Notes: a model not told the origin generated them from the sequence alone. Positions 1 through 10,317 are shown, counted from the stretch's first letter. The stretch is 64,000 nt of DNA from Pocillopora verrucosa (GCF_036669915.1 NC_089318.1:22167306-22231305), one strand, 5' to 3'. Numbers and translations: made by a program.

Positions 1-239
1 CGAGAAGCTGAAAAGTGTAAAATTTCGAGTTTCCGCCAGGTGAAATCCGAGCTTCCGGTAGGGTGACCGTTTTTCGTGGTTTTCTGCCGTTACATGGAAT
101 ATTTCAAAAAAACTAACCTCATATCCTTCAGTTACTTACCTAGGCCTTCAAACTGACAAAGTATGAGCGAAATCGATTTTTTTTGACCGTGGCCACGATT
201 TCTTTGATTTTTACTGACAATCACTCTTAATAATTTGTA
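1..239. other. Left flank outside the receptor array
   Basis: This stretch does not match the spacer that precedes the truncated receptor in the other units. Homology to those units begins near base 228-240, at the words ataatttgtacacc. No gene or recognisable element was found in it. It may be a dispersed repeat or unique DNA at the array edge. Confidence 0.4.
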
Positions 240-1045
240 CACCATCATTGTTTGGCTTCAGTATCTTACGGGTAGATACTCTTGGGTTTGTCACCTTTTA
301 CCCGCTGAAAACAAATTGCACACAGTTCATGTTAGTCTCACGCAAGGGTTCAGTTATTAGCAAGGACAACATTGGACGACCGATTGTAAATACAGCGGGA
401 TGGATGTCTCTCGCGAGACAAGTTCCATACTACGTCTATGATGCCTCGTCGAATGTGTCTCATCCTCCAACAATAAATGACCAGGTTTAAAGATGAATTA
501 AGAAAGATCAGAGTCTCTCAAAGGCGAAAAAGTTTTTTCAGAGCGATACTTGAGCCATAGAATCTGATGATCAGCCGAGCAAATTTGAAAAGGTGCATAA
601 AAAATGATATGCATGCGATGTACAATTAGTTATATCCTGATGTGGAATATGAATTAATGTGGGAATGAAGCCAACAGCTGCACTAACTAAGCCCATGTCA
701 CCATGAGTGCCTCACAGCCCCCACGCGGCGATGCAGCTATAATATAACTCCCGAAGAACTCAGCATCAGATGAGCGTTACACATTAGATTCTCCATCTGC
801 AACCACTTAACAAGAAGTAAAGTGTAAAATGGTTGACCAAATAAACCGCAAGCCACATCAGAAAAGGAAAGGTTCAAATGCTTTTGCAGTTGTTGAAGCT
901 TTGTGTACGATGTAGATTTTCATAGCGTTTAATATGATAGCGGTATAAGTTAGAAAACTGATAAAAATAGAGTCGGCTATCATGGTTGGAAGAAGATCTC
1001 TGGTGTCGACACTGGAGGGATAATACTGCAAAGATTTGAGCTCGT
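240..1045 (-). pseudogene. Truncated GPCR pseudogene, unit A
   Basis: This minus-strand relic is a class A receptor. Its 3' part encodes a TM7-like segment and tail; the NPxxY position reads NLVIY here. Its 5' part (about 700-1040) matches TM1 to early TM3 of the intact receptors. The segment from mid TM3 to the loop after TM4, including the DRY-equivalent motif, is missing, and frameshifts and stops follow. The initiator ATG of the intact copies is also absent. The same internal deletion is present in every truncated copy in the array, so it predates the duplications. It lies just downstream of the broken receptor of the same unit. Confidence 0.85.
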
Positions 1046-1323
1046 TACCACTTGAATGAAAAGTGGGAACTTCAGATAGCTTTATATTGTTATGCTACTG
1101 TTTACAGTACAATTATTTTTTGGAAATTTGACACGAGTGGATCCGTCCACTGACTCTACCTTCTTCTTAAAATATTACCTTTTAGCTATCTTTTCATAAA
1201 CGTGATGATCCTAAGCTCAATAGAGCTCGATTGTTGTTTACTTCATACAAAGGTATACTCCATTATGAAAAGTATGACTTAAGTCAACATTTTAAAAGGT
1301 CGAGATGTTAACTAGTTTTGTAA

Positions 1324-2383
1324 TTATAAAACAGACATTAATGATGCCGTACATTTAAAAGGCAGAAACTTGAATGTCATAAAATCTGTCACGCAGTCAA
1401 AGAAAGGCGTTCGGTTATTATCAGGAACGACCCTTGAAGACTGATTGTACATTAGGCGGGGTGACTGATTTCTGCTCCGAGACATCTTGCGAAGTATGTC
1501 TGTGATAGCGTATCGAACATGTCTCATCTTCCAACAGTAGATGACAGGGTTCAGCGATGAATTAAGAAAGATGAGGGTCAGAGAGAAGATTAAATTTTTT
1601 CAAAGTAGTGCTCGAGCCATAGATTCTAAAACCAACCGAGCAAATGTGAAAAGGCAGATGACAAATAGCAAACACGAGATTTACGTAGAAAATACTAATT
1701 GCAGATTTAATGAGGGCAGCAAATTTCTTCATCTCATCTGGCTGAGCTTCCTCTCGTATTTGCATGGACTGTATCTGATTCTTGTGCCTTCGGACAGTTA
1801 GATAAATCTTGATATAGAATACAAATGTGAGAATAAAGCCAATAGCTGCACTAGCTAAAACAATGGCATCTCGAGTGCTACGCAGCCCCCACAATATCAC
1901 TGAAGAAACAAATGTACTGTACACCCATATGGAGATCACCATATAAACAACACGCTTGTGAGTCACAAGCTCTTGGTATCTAAGGTGAAGATGAACAGCT
2001 AAGAATCTTTCCATACTTACAACCAGAATACCTACGCATGAAGCAAGGGAGAATAAAGCGCCAGAAATACTTAGGATTCGGTAGGCCTTACAGTTTGGAT
2101 TCTCCGTTCGTAACCACTTGACAAGAAGTGAAATGTAGATTGGTTGGCCAAATAAACCGACAGCCACATCAGAAAAGGCGAGGTGCAGAAGAAGCGTTTT
2201 TAAAGGTTTTGCAATCGAAGCAGCTTTGTTTATCGCGTAGATTATCGCAATGTTCAACACGACGGCGGTGTGAGTAAGAAAACTGTTGAAGATACAGTTT
2301 GTGATGATGGTTGGCCGAAGATCTTTGAAATCGGCGTTGGAGGGATAATATTGGAAAGACTTGTTGCAATAGAAACCGTTCAT
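1324..2383 (-). pseudogene. Class A GPCR, broken copy (GPCR1), unit A
   Basis: The reading frame starts at the ATG at 2383 (MNGFYCNKSF). It encodes TM1 to TM6 of a rhodopsin-like receptor, with an ERF version of the DRY motif and CHLPFH in TM6. Near 1580 a 2-bp deletion relative to the intact copies (gggtcagagag against gggtcactgagag) ends the frame at 1562, before TM7. The TM7 segment and tail continue in another frame at 1324-1527. The normal stop is also lost: TGA has become CGA after VVPDNN, extending that frame by about 30 residues. A LINE sits about 365 bp upstream of the start. A dead or dying copy is the simplest reading; a sequencing error at the 2-bp site is possible. It is closest to the copy at 24013-24987. 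Confidence 0.88.
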
Positions 2384-2748
2384 GATGTCATCTCGTTTCT
2401 CTTGAATGAAAGATGGGAACCTTAGACAAACAGGATGTTGTATTGCCCTTTACGGGATAATGTTATGCATACGCGATTTTTAAGAGAAAAGGTTATGAAT
2501 GTTTAATTAAATATTTAAATCACAAAATAGAGAATAAAGGTGCCTAACACTTGGAGCCCCAAAGCTGAATGTCATATCATCTGTAAAAACGACTTTCAAA
2601 CAATTTTTATTGGACGTTTTTTAAAACTTATTCATGTACAATAATTTTTCACTCTTTTGAAATTAACAGAAACTGTTAATATAATTATCACGATGTTGTG
2701 TTGCTCGCGTCTAAGCGAACCGAGACAGTCACTCATACCATTCAACAC
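2384..2748. other. 5' flank of GPCR1 up to LINE insertion
   Basis: This receptor 5' flank is shared with the other units, including the conserved string ggagccccaaagctgaatgt. It presumably contains the receptor promoter on the minus strand, but no clear TATA or initiator can be assigned. Confidence 0.5.
2735..2748. repeat. Left target-site duplication of LINE
   Basis: The 14-bp word ataccattcaacac precedes the LINE and recurs with one mismatch at 5359-5372 after its A-rich tail. The empty-site equivalent is visible once in unit E near 25343. Confidence 0.85.
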
Positions 2749-4901
2749 CCAAAGGAAGACGGCTCTTTACTCGACCTGTATAACTGGAGACCGATAACCC
2801 TACTGAATGTCGATCAAAAAATCGCTGCGAAAGCAATAGCTAAAAGATTAGAAACGGTTTTGCCGAACTTAATACACCCAGACCAAACAGGCTTTGTAAA
2901 AGGACGCTACATTGGGGAAAACATTAGACTTATAAGCGATGTTCTAGACCTAACAAAAGAGCAAAAAATTCCGGGCATTCTTATAGCTCTTGATTTTCGT
3001 AAGGCTTTTGATTCTCTCGAATGGCCCTTTATTATGAGAATTTTAGATGCTTTTAATTTTGGTAGCAGCATAAAACGTTGGATAAGTACATTCTATACGA
3101 ACGTGGAGAGCGCGGTATTGAATAATGGGTACACAACGAATTGGTTCAAACCGTCGAAAGGTGTGAGGCAAGGCTGTCCTCTCTCACCGTATCTGTTCAT
3201 CCTCTCAGCCGAATTAATGTCCATAAAACTACGCTACGACTCGGGGGTCAAAGGCATTAATTTGTTTGGCAACGAACTTAAACTGTCACAATTTGCAGAC
3301 GACACAAATCTGTTTTATGCAGATTTAAATTCCGTGGAAAAAGCTTTAAATACAGTCAATGACTTCGGTAGGATAGCTGGTTTACAGCTAAACATGAAGA
3401 AAACAAAAGCGATTTGGCTTGGGAAGTGGGCTAACAATAAAACCAACCCGTTGGGCATGAAGTGGACGCATACCCCGGTTCGGATCTTAGGAATTCACTT
3501 CTCGTACGATAAGAAGGGGAATGATGACCTTAACTTTAGCCTGAAATTAAGGAAGCTACAAACAAAATTGGATATGTGGAGTGCTAGAAGCCTCACGCTA
3601 TTTGGAAGAGTTTTAATAACCAAAACTCTAGGTATCTCACAGATCATTTATTCCGCTTCAAATATTGAAGTTCCTGATACAATCGCAGACACGCTGAAAA
3701 GAAAGTTGTTTAACTTTATATGGAAAAAGAAGAAGGATAAGATCAAACGAACCGTGCTTTACCAAGATTTAGAGGAAGGTGGGCTACGCATGACAGATGT
3801 AGATCTTATGTTTAAAGCCTTGAGACTTGCATGGATCCCTAGACTTTTGAATGCTGGAGATAAAAATTGGTGCTCTGTGCCAAACCACTATTTCAGGAAA
3901 AAGGGGGGCTTAATTTTCTTCTAAAATGCAACTACGACACAAAGTACTTCCCTCAATTGCCAGCCTTTTATAAGAACATTCTCAAATTCTTTCAAGAATT
4001 AAAAATACTTTACGGTTACGACCAGGAAAGTGATGTAGTACTGTATAATAATAAAGAAATTCTAGTAGATGAAACACCCGTTTATCTCAGCAACTGGATG
4101 GAGAAGGGAATCGTTTCTATTAAAGACTTGTTGAAGGAGGATGGTAGCTATCTCTCATTCCAGGAATTTAAAGGAAAGTTTTCTTGCAAGACAAACTTCC
4201 TCCAGTATTTTCAGATTATTAGTGCCATACCTGACCGGCTACGGTCGAAAGCAAGACAAATAGAATCAGTTAATAATCAGTTTTTCACAAGTAACGATCA
4301 TCTTTTTCACCTCAACGGAAATTTCACGCTCAACCTTGATAAAGCCAAATCAAGGGATTTCTATAATCTTTTAATTGCTAAAATCCACACTGGAGGTCAG
4401 GCAGGTCCTAAAAGATGGAGCGAAATACTTTCTTTGAATGATGAAAAATGGGCAAAGATATTTAAGTCAATACGAAAGCTGTGCAAAGAAACAAAACTAA
4501 AAGAATTTCAATTTAAGTTTATTCATAGAATCGTGGTGACAAAGAGAGAACTATTCAAATATGGTATTAAAACTGACGAAGAATGCTGCTTTTGTGGGGA
4601 AAAAGACTCAATCGATCACACCTTTATTCACTGTCCCTTTACGAAATCATTCATACAGAAAGTCATTCGGTGGTTTAACACAACATACAATTCACAGTTC
4701 TCTCCAACTACGGAGGAACTTTTATTCGGAATTACCTCCAACTTAAACGAGAATAGTACCACCAGGAAATTCGACTACGTCACACTATTCATGCGTTATT
4801 ATATCTATAGTTGTAAACTTAACAACAAGCCCATTGTCCTCCACGACTTTGTGAATGCAGTTCACCAAAGGGACCTAATTGAAAATACCGTCAATAACTA
4901 G
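2749..4901 (+). pseudogene. LINE reverse transcriptase ORF, frameshifted
   Basis: The translation shows the RT blocks of L1/Tx1-type LINEs: NWRPITLLN, DQTGFVKGRYIGENIR, motif A with ALDFRKAFDS, motif B GVRQGCPLSP and the catalytic FADD (in QFADDTNLF). The first frame runs to 3924. A single-base shift in the A/G-rich run near 3895-3912 moves the rest (KGGLNFLLKCNYDTK onwards) into the frame ending at 4901. That part ends with a C-x2-C...H...C zinc motif (CCFCGEKD...HTFIHC). The apparent start at 2698 is a GTG, and the first 17 codons are host spacer, not LINE. The element cannot make a full RT-endonuclease. Confidence 0.93.
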
Positions 4902-5358
4902 CTCCTGACAAATGCGGTTAAAATATCTCAACTCTCTTTAAAAAAAATACAAAATAAAATAAAAACAAAATTTAAATAATAAAAAAGTAAATAAATAAAA
5001 AACTTAGTGGTACACCTGCCAACAGTGAAACTCTCACCAAAACACTTCAAACAATACTCCTTACGTTCTTTTTCTTTTTTTTCACTTTTGTTATAGTTCC
5101 TCATTTAATGTATCAAAGTCTCAATGCACAAATGTAATTTAGCAGTAATAGCTTTTCAATCAACGTATTGTATTCGGATATGGTAAAGTTATCGTTTATG
5201 TTATTCATATTGTATTATTGAACTTTATTGTAAGTAGACTAACATCTCCCTTTGGAGAGTACGGCGCAATAAAGAGATACTATTAAAAAAAAAAAAAAAA
5301 TGATCTTTAAGTTATAAACATGTAACAAAAAAAAAAAAAACAAAAAAACAAAAAAAAA
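2749..5358 (+). mobile_element. 5'-truncated LINE retrotransposon (L1/Tx1-like)
   Basis: A non-LTR retrotransposon inserted in the spacer upstream of GPCR1. It contains the reverse transcriptase and a C-terminal zinc-knuckle region but no ORF1 or endonuclease, so it is 5' truncated, as is usual for target-primed integration. The 3' end has an AATAAA signal (5268-5273) and an A tract (about 5284-5300). After a 26-bp word there is a second A-rich stretch up to 5358. A 14-bp target-site duplication flanks it. The equivalent spacers of the other units lack it, so insertion came after the array formed, or only this copy retained it. Confidence 0.93.
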
Positions 5359-5372
5359 ATACCATTCAAAAC
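5359..5372. repeat. Right target-site duplication of LINE
   Basis: ataccattcaaaac, one mismatch from the 14-bp word at 2735-2748. It lies directly after the A-rich LINE tail and before the spacer palindrome. Confidence 0.85.
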
Positions 5373-5378
5373 GACAAA

Positions 5379-5424
5379 AAAAAAATTCCCCATTTCGGCG
5401 TAGGCCGAAATGGGGAATTTTTTT
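5379..5424. repeat. Spacer palindrome, unit A (loop GTAG)
   Basis: A perfect 21-bp inverted repeat. The left arm (5379-5399) runs from an A tract through ttccccatttcggc, the loop is gtag, and the right arm is 5404-5424. It would form a strong hairpin or cruciform. Without the LINE it lies about 390 bp upstream of the receptor start, as in units B, E and G. Confidence 0.95.
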
Positions 5425-6956
5425 GTTCTATAGCTGAAAAGTCAAATTAAAACCGCCACTTTTGTCCATTTCATACAAAGGCTGCTGTTTCTGTCTGTTT
5501 CTGTCCTTAGAAAAGTAGAACTGTCATAATACAGAACTCAATAAGTTCATAGCAGGAAAAAAAAAACGTCCTTTCACCAGACGTTAAACTGACACGCTTT
5601 CGGAGTTGTTATGGAAATTTTGTAACTTGTGGAATGAATGTACGCCGAGAAATTAATGGTGCCTGTTACCATAGTTGTGATATAAAGGGCTAAATACGTA
5701 GACAGAAACGGAGTTAAGGCAGCTCTAGCATTCCTAGTTATACAAAGTTTTAAATAATGTATGCCTCATCAAGTCTGCTGTGATCAGCACCTGCGGTGGC
5801 CACAATGAAGTAAAAGAAATAGAAAATTTCTCCCAAACTTCTGATACATCATTTTAAAAGTTGACTTCCTCAATAAATTTGTTTAGGCTTCTTAGATGTT
5901 GATATGATTTAGCTAACCAATACTGCTGCTTTTTTATATAAAAACGATTTACTAAAGATTTTCAAAAGTCATACGCGTTGCGTTATTTCTAGAAAGTTTT
6001 AAACCGTGAGTGACTTCCCTTCTGAATGCGCGGGCAAAAAGCGAGGAAATCGAGATGCTGTTCATGTCAGCTGTACGAGAGTTATTTACGGGCAAATATT
6101 GAACGAGAAAATGCGAGATAGGTTCTACTTCAATTTGTCATGGGAAATCGAACCATCAAATGATTGTTTCTCTAACATTGGGAATTATATTGCATGACAA
6201 AAGGAGGAATGAGTAATTGTTATTAGCTCATTATTCGGGCCGATCCACAAGGACTTAACTTCCGTTGATAAGGAAGGTATGTTTCACTGCATCTCCAAAT
6301 AAGTTGTTGAATTATTGATATTGTAAGCCTGGGTATTGTTATTGTTTAAGAAATTTGTCGGAAACAATTACATCGCAATATTGAAAGCGGCAACGAGTGG
6401 TGACTAAGATATGACAAGCCGTGTTTAACTGACAAAGATGACATTATGTGTGTATTTAAGAGAATTAAGAAATAAACAGGTTGGCTTCGTAATGGAAGCA
6501 ATTCGTTTGTATGTAGTTAAATGAACTCAACTATCTGAATTACTGATTAAAATTAGCTAAGAGTGCTTTATTGTTTTCCTATCAGACTATTTATAGCTTA
6601 CCACTGTATTGTTATTGTCAACTTTCTTCTTATATTATGCATAGTTTATAAAATGGGAATACATATGGAATAGTGGTAGCTTGAGCGTGATTCCATATTA
6701 AACTTTACAAAGCCCGCAGAGTGAGTCACTCAACGCATCTTATCAAGGTTCATCTTCACCGACGTTTTCCGTTGAGCAACAGAAGGTGTTTAATCCTCTT
6801 AGGCAATTTACCGACGACGCCATAAAAAATCGATTTCCATTTATGGCATCATCCAAACACTCGAGTTTGCACAAATGACCCGCATCCGGCACAAACTATC
6901 ACGACAGATTTGCATCGGTAAAACTGCTATTATTCTATTAAAGATGACGCAAGATT

Positions 6957-7193
6957 TTAAGTTATGAATAGTACACTTTGCGTTATTTCTAAAAAGCTGA
7001 AAACCGCGGGAGATTTCCCTCTGAATACGTTGGGAAAAGGCGAGAAGTTCAAGATACTTAATATTAATATTGTGTGACGTTTTTCAAAGATGATGAGTAT
7101 TGGAGACTTGATTAAAGTTGGCTTAAGTAAGAGAGAGGATATCCACACAGCATTACCCCAGTTTGGATGAAATGTGAACACAGCTGTTGCCAT
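6957..7193 (-). CDS. Conserved 78-residue spacer ORF (doubtful gene)
   Basis: This ATG-initiated frame begins MATAVFTFHPNWGNAVWISS and is preserved almost residue for residue at 11876-12112 and 26838-27074. A shortened version with a different C-terminus is at 22093-22287. It has hydrophobic stretches but no recognisable domain. Preservation may simply reflect the youth of the duplications rather than selection. It is upstream of the receptor on the same strand, several kb away. I list it because it is the only ATG frame conserved in several spacers; function unknown. Confidence 0.25.
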   Translation of the reverse strand: MATAVFTFHPNWGNAVWISSLLLKPTLIKSPILIIFEKRHTILILSILNFSPFPNVFRGKSPAVFSFLEITQSVLFIT

Positions 7194-7339
7194 GCATGGA
7201 TTATATTCTGTTCATAGCATTTAACCTACACGAATCCGCCGTCCTTTTGTTTATACTCGTAGGGAAAAGAACTAGGTTGAAAGTTATAAAACATAGAAAA
7301 GAGATTGCGCGATCATCAACAGCGCAGAACATTAGTTAT

Positions 7340-7620
7340 TAAAAGTTGGTCTCACTTGGAAGACTTTATTAGAAAAATGAAGGAAAAGCACTATTATCCA
7401 TTTGCGACCATCTGAAATTAAACTGAGAGTGTGCAAACACGCACAGGGAGCCTAACTTTTTTCGCTTGTCTCTCTACAATAAATTTGACAAACAGTTCGG
7501 CGGAGCAAAGGGGGACAAACAGGAGATTAAGGAGCCCTACATCGAGTTTAATTCCTCGTTCAAAGCACTCAAGCGCCCTGTTCGATTGGTTGTATTCCGC
7601 TATCAAAAATTTATCTAAAA
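7340..7620 (+). pseudogene. Unidentified plus-strand coding remnant in spacer
   Basis: Read across spacer copies, plus-strand frames give coding-like peptides such as SSHLEDFIRKMKEKHYYP, LSLYNKFDKQFGG and IKEPYIEFNSSFKAL, interrupted by different stops and frameshifts in different units. Related copies lie at about 12255-12560, 16715-17010, 22435-22712, 27230-27500 and (3' part only) 30165-30310. It looks like an exon of an unrelated gene captured into the repeat unit and dead in every copy. The family is not recognised. Confidence 0.45.
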
Positions 7621-7742
7621 TGAGGTATATAGAAAACGATATGCCTGCTTCTACTTTTATTTTTATCAAAAACAATTTCACTTCACTGTCCATCGAAAAT
7701 AAATCTAGCATTATTGTTCACTTGAATTCCGTCTTTCCCGAT

Positions 7743-8560
7743 TAATAATTTGTATACCATCGTTGTTTGGCTTCAGTATCTTACGGGTAGATACTCTTGG
7801 GTTTGTCGCCTTTTACCCGCTGAAAACAAATTGCACACAGTTCATGTTAGTCTCACGCAAGGGTTCAGTTATCAGCAAGGACAACATTGGACGAACCATT
7901 GTAAATACAGCGGGATGGATGTCTCTCGCGAGACAAGTTCCATACTACGTCTATGATACCTCGTCGAATGTGTCTCATCCTCCAACAATAAATGACCGGG
8001 TTTAAAGATGAATTAAGAAAGATCAGAGTCTCTCAAAGGCGAAAAAGTTTTTTCAGAGCGATACTTGAGCCATAGAATCTGATGATCAGCCGAGCAAATT
8101 TGAAAAGGCGCATAAAAAATGATATGCATGCGATGTACAATTAGTTATATTCTGATGTGGAATATGAATTAACGTGGGAATGAAGCAAACAGCTGCACTA
8201 ACTACGCCAATGGCATCATGAGTGCTTCACATCCCCCAGGCGGCGATGCAGTTATAAATGTAACTCCAGAAATACTCAGCATCAGGTAAGCATTACACCT
8301 TAGATTCTCCATCTGTAACCACTTAACAAGAAATGAAGTGTAAAATGGTTGACCAAATAAACCGCAAGCCTCATCAGAAAGGAAAGGTTCAACTACTTTT
8401 GCTGTTGTTGAAGTTTTGTGTATGACGAAGATTGTCACAACGTTCAATATGATGGCGGTATAAGTTAGAAAACTGTTAAAACTAAAGTCGGCTATCATGG
8501 TTGAAAGAAGGTCTCTGGTATCGACACTGGAGGGATAATACTGCAAAGATTTGAGGTCGT
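7743..8560 (-). pseudogene. Truncated GPCR pseudogene, unit B
   Basis: The 5' part (8202-8546) reads TM1, TM2 and the start of TM3 of a class A receptor (QYYPSSVDTRDLLST..., LVKWLQMENLRCNAYLML). It then jumps across a deletion directly into the post-TM4 loop (tgggggatgtgaagc, a TGA stop in the receptor frame). The 3' part retains TM7 with NPVIYCW. Compared with the 324-residue receptors, about 50 residues including the DRF motif and TM4 are missing, and the ATG start is lost. Confidence 0.9.
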
Positions 8561-8921
8561 TACCAATTGAATAAAAACTGGGAACTTCAGATAGCTACAT
8601 ATTGTTATGCTAATGTTTACGGTATTTGTTTTGTTTGGAAACTTGACACGAGTGGATCACTGACTCTACTTTCTTCTTAAATTATTACCCTTTCGATATC
8701 CTTTCATAAACGTGATGATCCTAAGCTCAATAGAGCTCGATTGTTGTTAACTTCATACAAAGGTATACACCATTTTGAAAAGTATGGCTTAAGTCAACAT
8801 TTTAAAAGGTCGAGATGTTAACTAGTTTTGTAATTATAAAACAGACATTAATGATGCCGTACACTTAGTAGCCTGAAACTTGAATGTCATAAAATCTGTC
8901 ACGCATTACAAAGAAAGGCGT

Positions 8922-9896
8922 TCAGTAATTATCAGGAACGACCCTTGAAGACCGATTGAAAATTAGGCGGGGTGGCTGATTTCTGCTCCGAGACATCTTG
9001 CGAAGTATGTCTATGATAGGGCGTCGAACTTGTCTCATCTTCCAACAGTAGATAACAGGGTTCAGTGATGAATGAAGAAAGATGAGGGTCACTGAGAGAA
9101 GATTAAATTTTTTCAAAGCAATGCTCGAGCCAGAGATTTTAAAACCAACCGAGCAAATGTGAAAAGGCAGATGACAAACTGCAAACACGATAGCTACGTA
9201 GAAAATACTAATCGTAGATTTAATGAGGGCAGCAAATTTTTTTATCTCATCTGACTGAGCTTCTTCTCGAATTTGCATGGATTGTATCTGATTCTTGTGC
9301 CTTCGGACAGTTAAATGAATCTTGATATAGAATGCAAATATGAGAATAAAGCCGATAGCTACAGTAACTGAACTAAAAGCATTTGGAGTTCTACGCAGCC
9401 CCCACAATGTCATTGAAGAAACAAATATACTGTACACCCATATTGAGATCACCAGATAAACAACACGCTTGTGAGTCACAAGCTCTTGATATCTGAGGTG
9501 AAGATGAACAGCTAAGAACCTGTCCATACTTACAACCACAACACCTAAAGACGACGCAATTGCTAATAAATGGCCAGAATTACTTAGGATTCGGTAAACG
9601 TTACAGCTTGGATTCTCCATTTGTAACCACTTGACAAGAAGTGAAGTGTAAACTGGGTGACATAAGAAACCGACAGCCACATCAGAAAAGGCGAGGTGCA
9701 GAAGAAGCGTTTTTAAAGGTTTTGCAATTGTTGCAGCTTTGTGTATCGCATAAATTGTCACAATGTTCAACATGATGGCAGTATGAGTTAGAAAACTGTT
9801 GAAGATACAGTTGGCGATAATGGTTGACCGAAGATCTTTGAAATCGACGTTGGAGGGATAATACTGGAAAGACTCGTTACAATAGAAGTCGCTCAT
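8922..9896 (-). CDS. Class A rhodopsin-like GPCR (GPCR2), subtype II
   Basis: An intact single-exon receptor of 324 residues with ATG at 9896. Seven hydrophobic segments carry the class A landmarks: N44 in TM1, LAFSD with D72 in TM2, C98 at the top of TM3, D125-R126-F127 in place of DRY, W153 in TM4, C241-H-L-P244 in TM6 and N279-P280-V-I-Y283 in TM7. The short N-terminus has an N-glycosylation sequon (NES, 7-9). The loop between TM4 and TM5 is very short and lacks the usual cysteine, a feature shared with melanocortin-type receptors. Cnidarian receptors of this kind are usually labelled adenosine- or melanocortin-receptor-like, but the ligand cannot be read from sequence. It should signal through G proteins at the plasma membrane. 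It lies in a tandem array with its truncated partner downstream. Confidence 0.95.
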   Translation of the reverse strand: MSDFYCNESFQYYPSNVDFKDLRSTIIANCIFNSFLTHTAIMLNIVTIYAIHKAATIAKPLKTLLLHLAFSDVAVGFLCHPVYTSLLVKWLQMENPSCNVYRILSNSGHLLAIASSLGVVVVSMDRFLAVHLHLRYQELVTHKRVVYLVISIWVYSIFVSSMTLWGLRRTPNAFSSVTVAIGFILIFAFYIKIHLTVRRHKNQIQSMQIREEAQSDEIKKFAALIKSTISIFYVAIVFAVCHLPFHICSVGFKISGSSIALKKFNLLSVTLIFLHSSLNPVIYCWKMRQVRRPIIDILRKMSRSRNQPPRLIFNRSSRVVPDNY

Positions 9897-10293
9897 GATG
9901 TCAATTCCGCTTCTCTTGAAAGAAAAATGGGAACCTCAAACAGGCAGGATGTTGTATTGCCCTTTGCGGGATAATGTAATGCCTACGCGATTTTTAAGAG
10001 AAAAGGTTAGATAACACTAGGACAGGTGGGAATGTTTAACCAATTATTCAAAGCTCAAAATAGAGAATAAAGGTGTCTAACACTTAGAGCCCCAAAGCTA
10101 AATGTCATATCATCTGTAAAAACGACTTCCAAACAATTTTTATTGGACACTTTTTTTAAACTTATTTATCTACAATAATTTTTCACTCTTTTGAAATTAA
10201 CACAAACTGTTCAAGTAAAATAATTATCACGAAACTGTTACTCGCGTCTAAGCGAACCGAGACAATCACTCCTTACATAAACCCTCAAATTTC

Positions 10294-10317
10294 CCATTTC
10301 GGCGCAGGCCGAAATGG
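10294..10317. repeat. Spacer palindrome, unit B (loop GCAG)
   Basis: Arms ccatttcggc and gccgaaatgg around the loop gcag. The outer A/T arms of unit A have decayed here. It is about 400 bp upstream of the GPCR2 start. Confidence 0.9.

Larger units (their letters stand above)
5425..7742. other. Conserved array spacer, unit A
   Basis: About 2.3 kb of AT-rich DNA shared with the spacers at 10330-12680, 15540-16550 (partly), 25410-27640 and 32905-34390. No functional gene is supported. It contains a minus-strand 78-codon ATG frame (6957-7193) and, at 7340-7620, a plus-strand coding-like remnant; both are described separately. Confidence 0.75.

Noticed and set aside
248-490. 80-codon plus-strand frame repeated at 7763, 12699, 30448
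   Set aside because: It is antisense to the TM7 and tail part of the truncated receptors, starts at TTG and has no domain; it recurs only because the unit is duplicated.
4561-4746. Short plus-strand frame inside the LINE
   Set aside because: Alternative frame of the LINE ORF; the LINE frame encodes the zinc-knuckle motif there.
6006-6197. 63- to 70-codon plus-strand frame repeated at 10926 and 25886
   Set aside because: It begins with GTG, has no ATG, varies in length between units and has no recognised domain; kept only as spacer.
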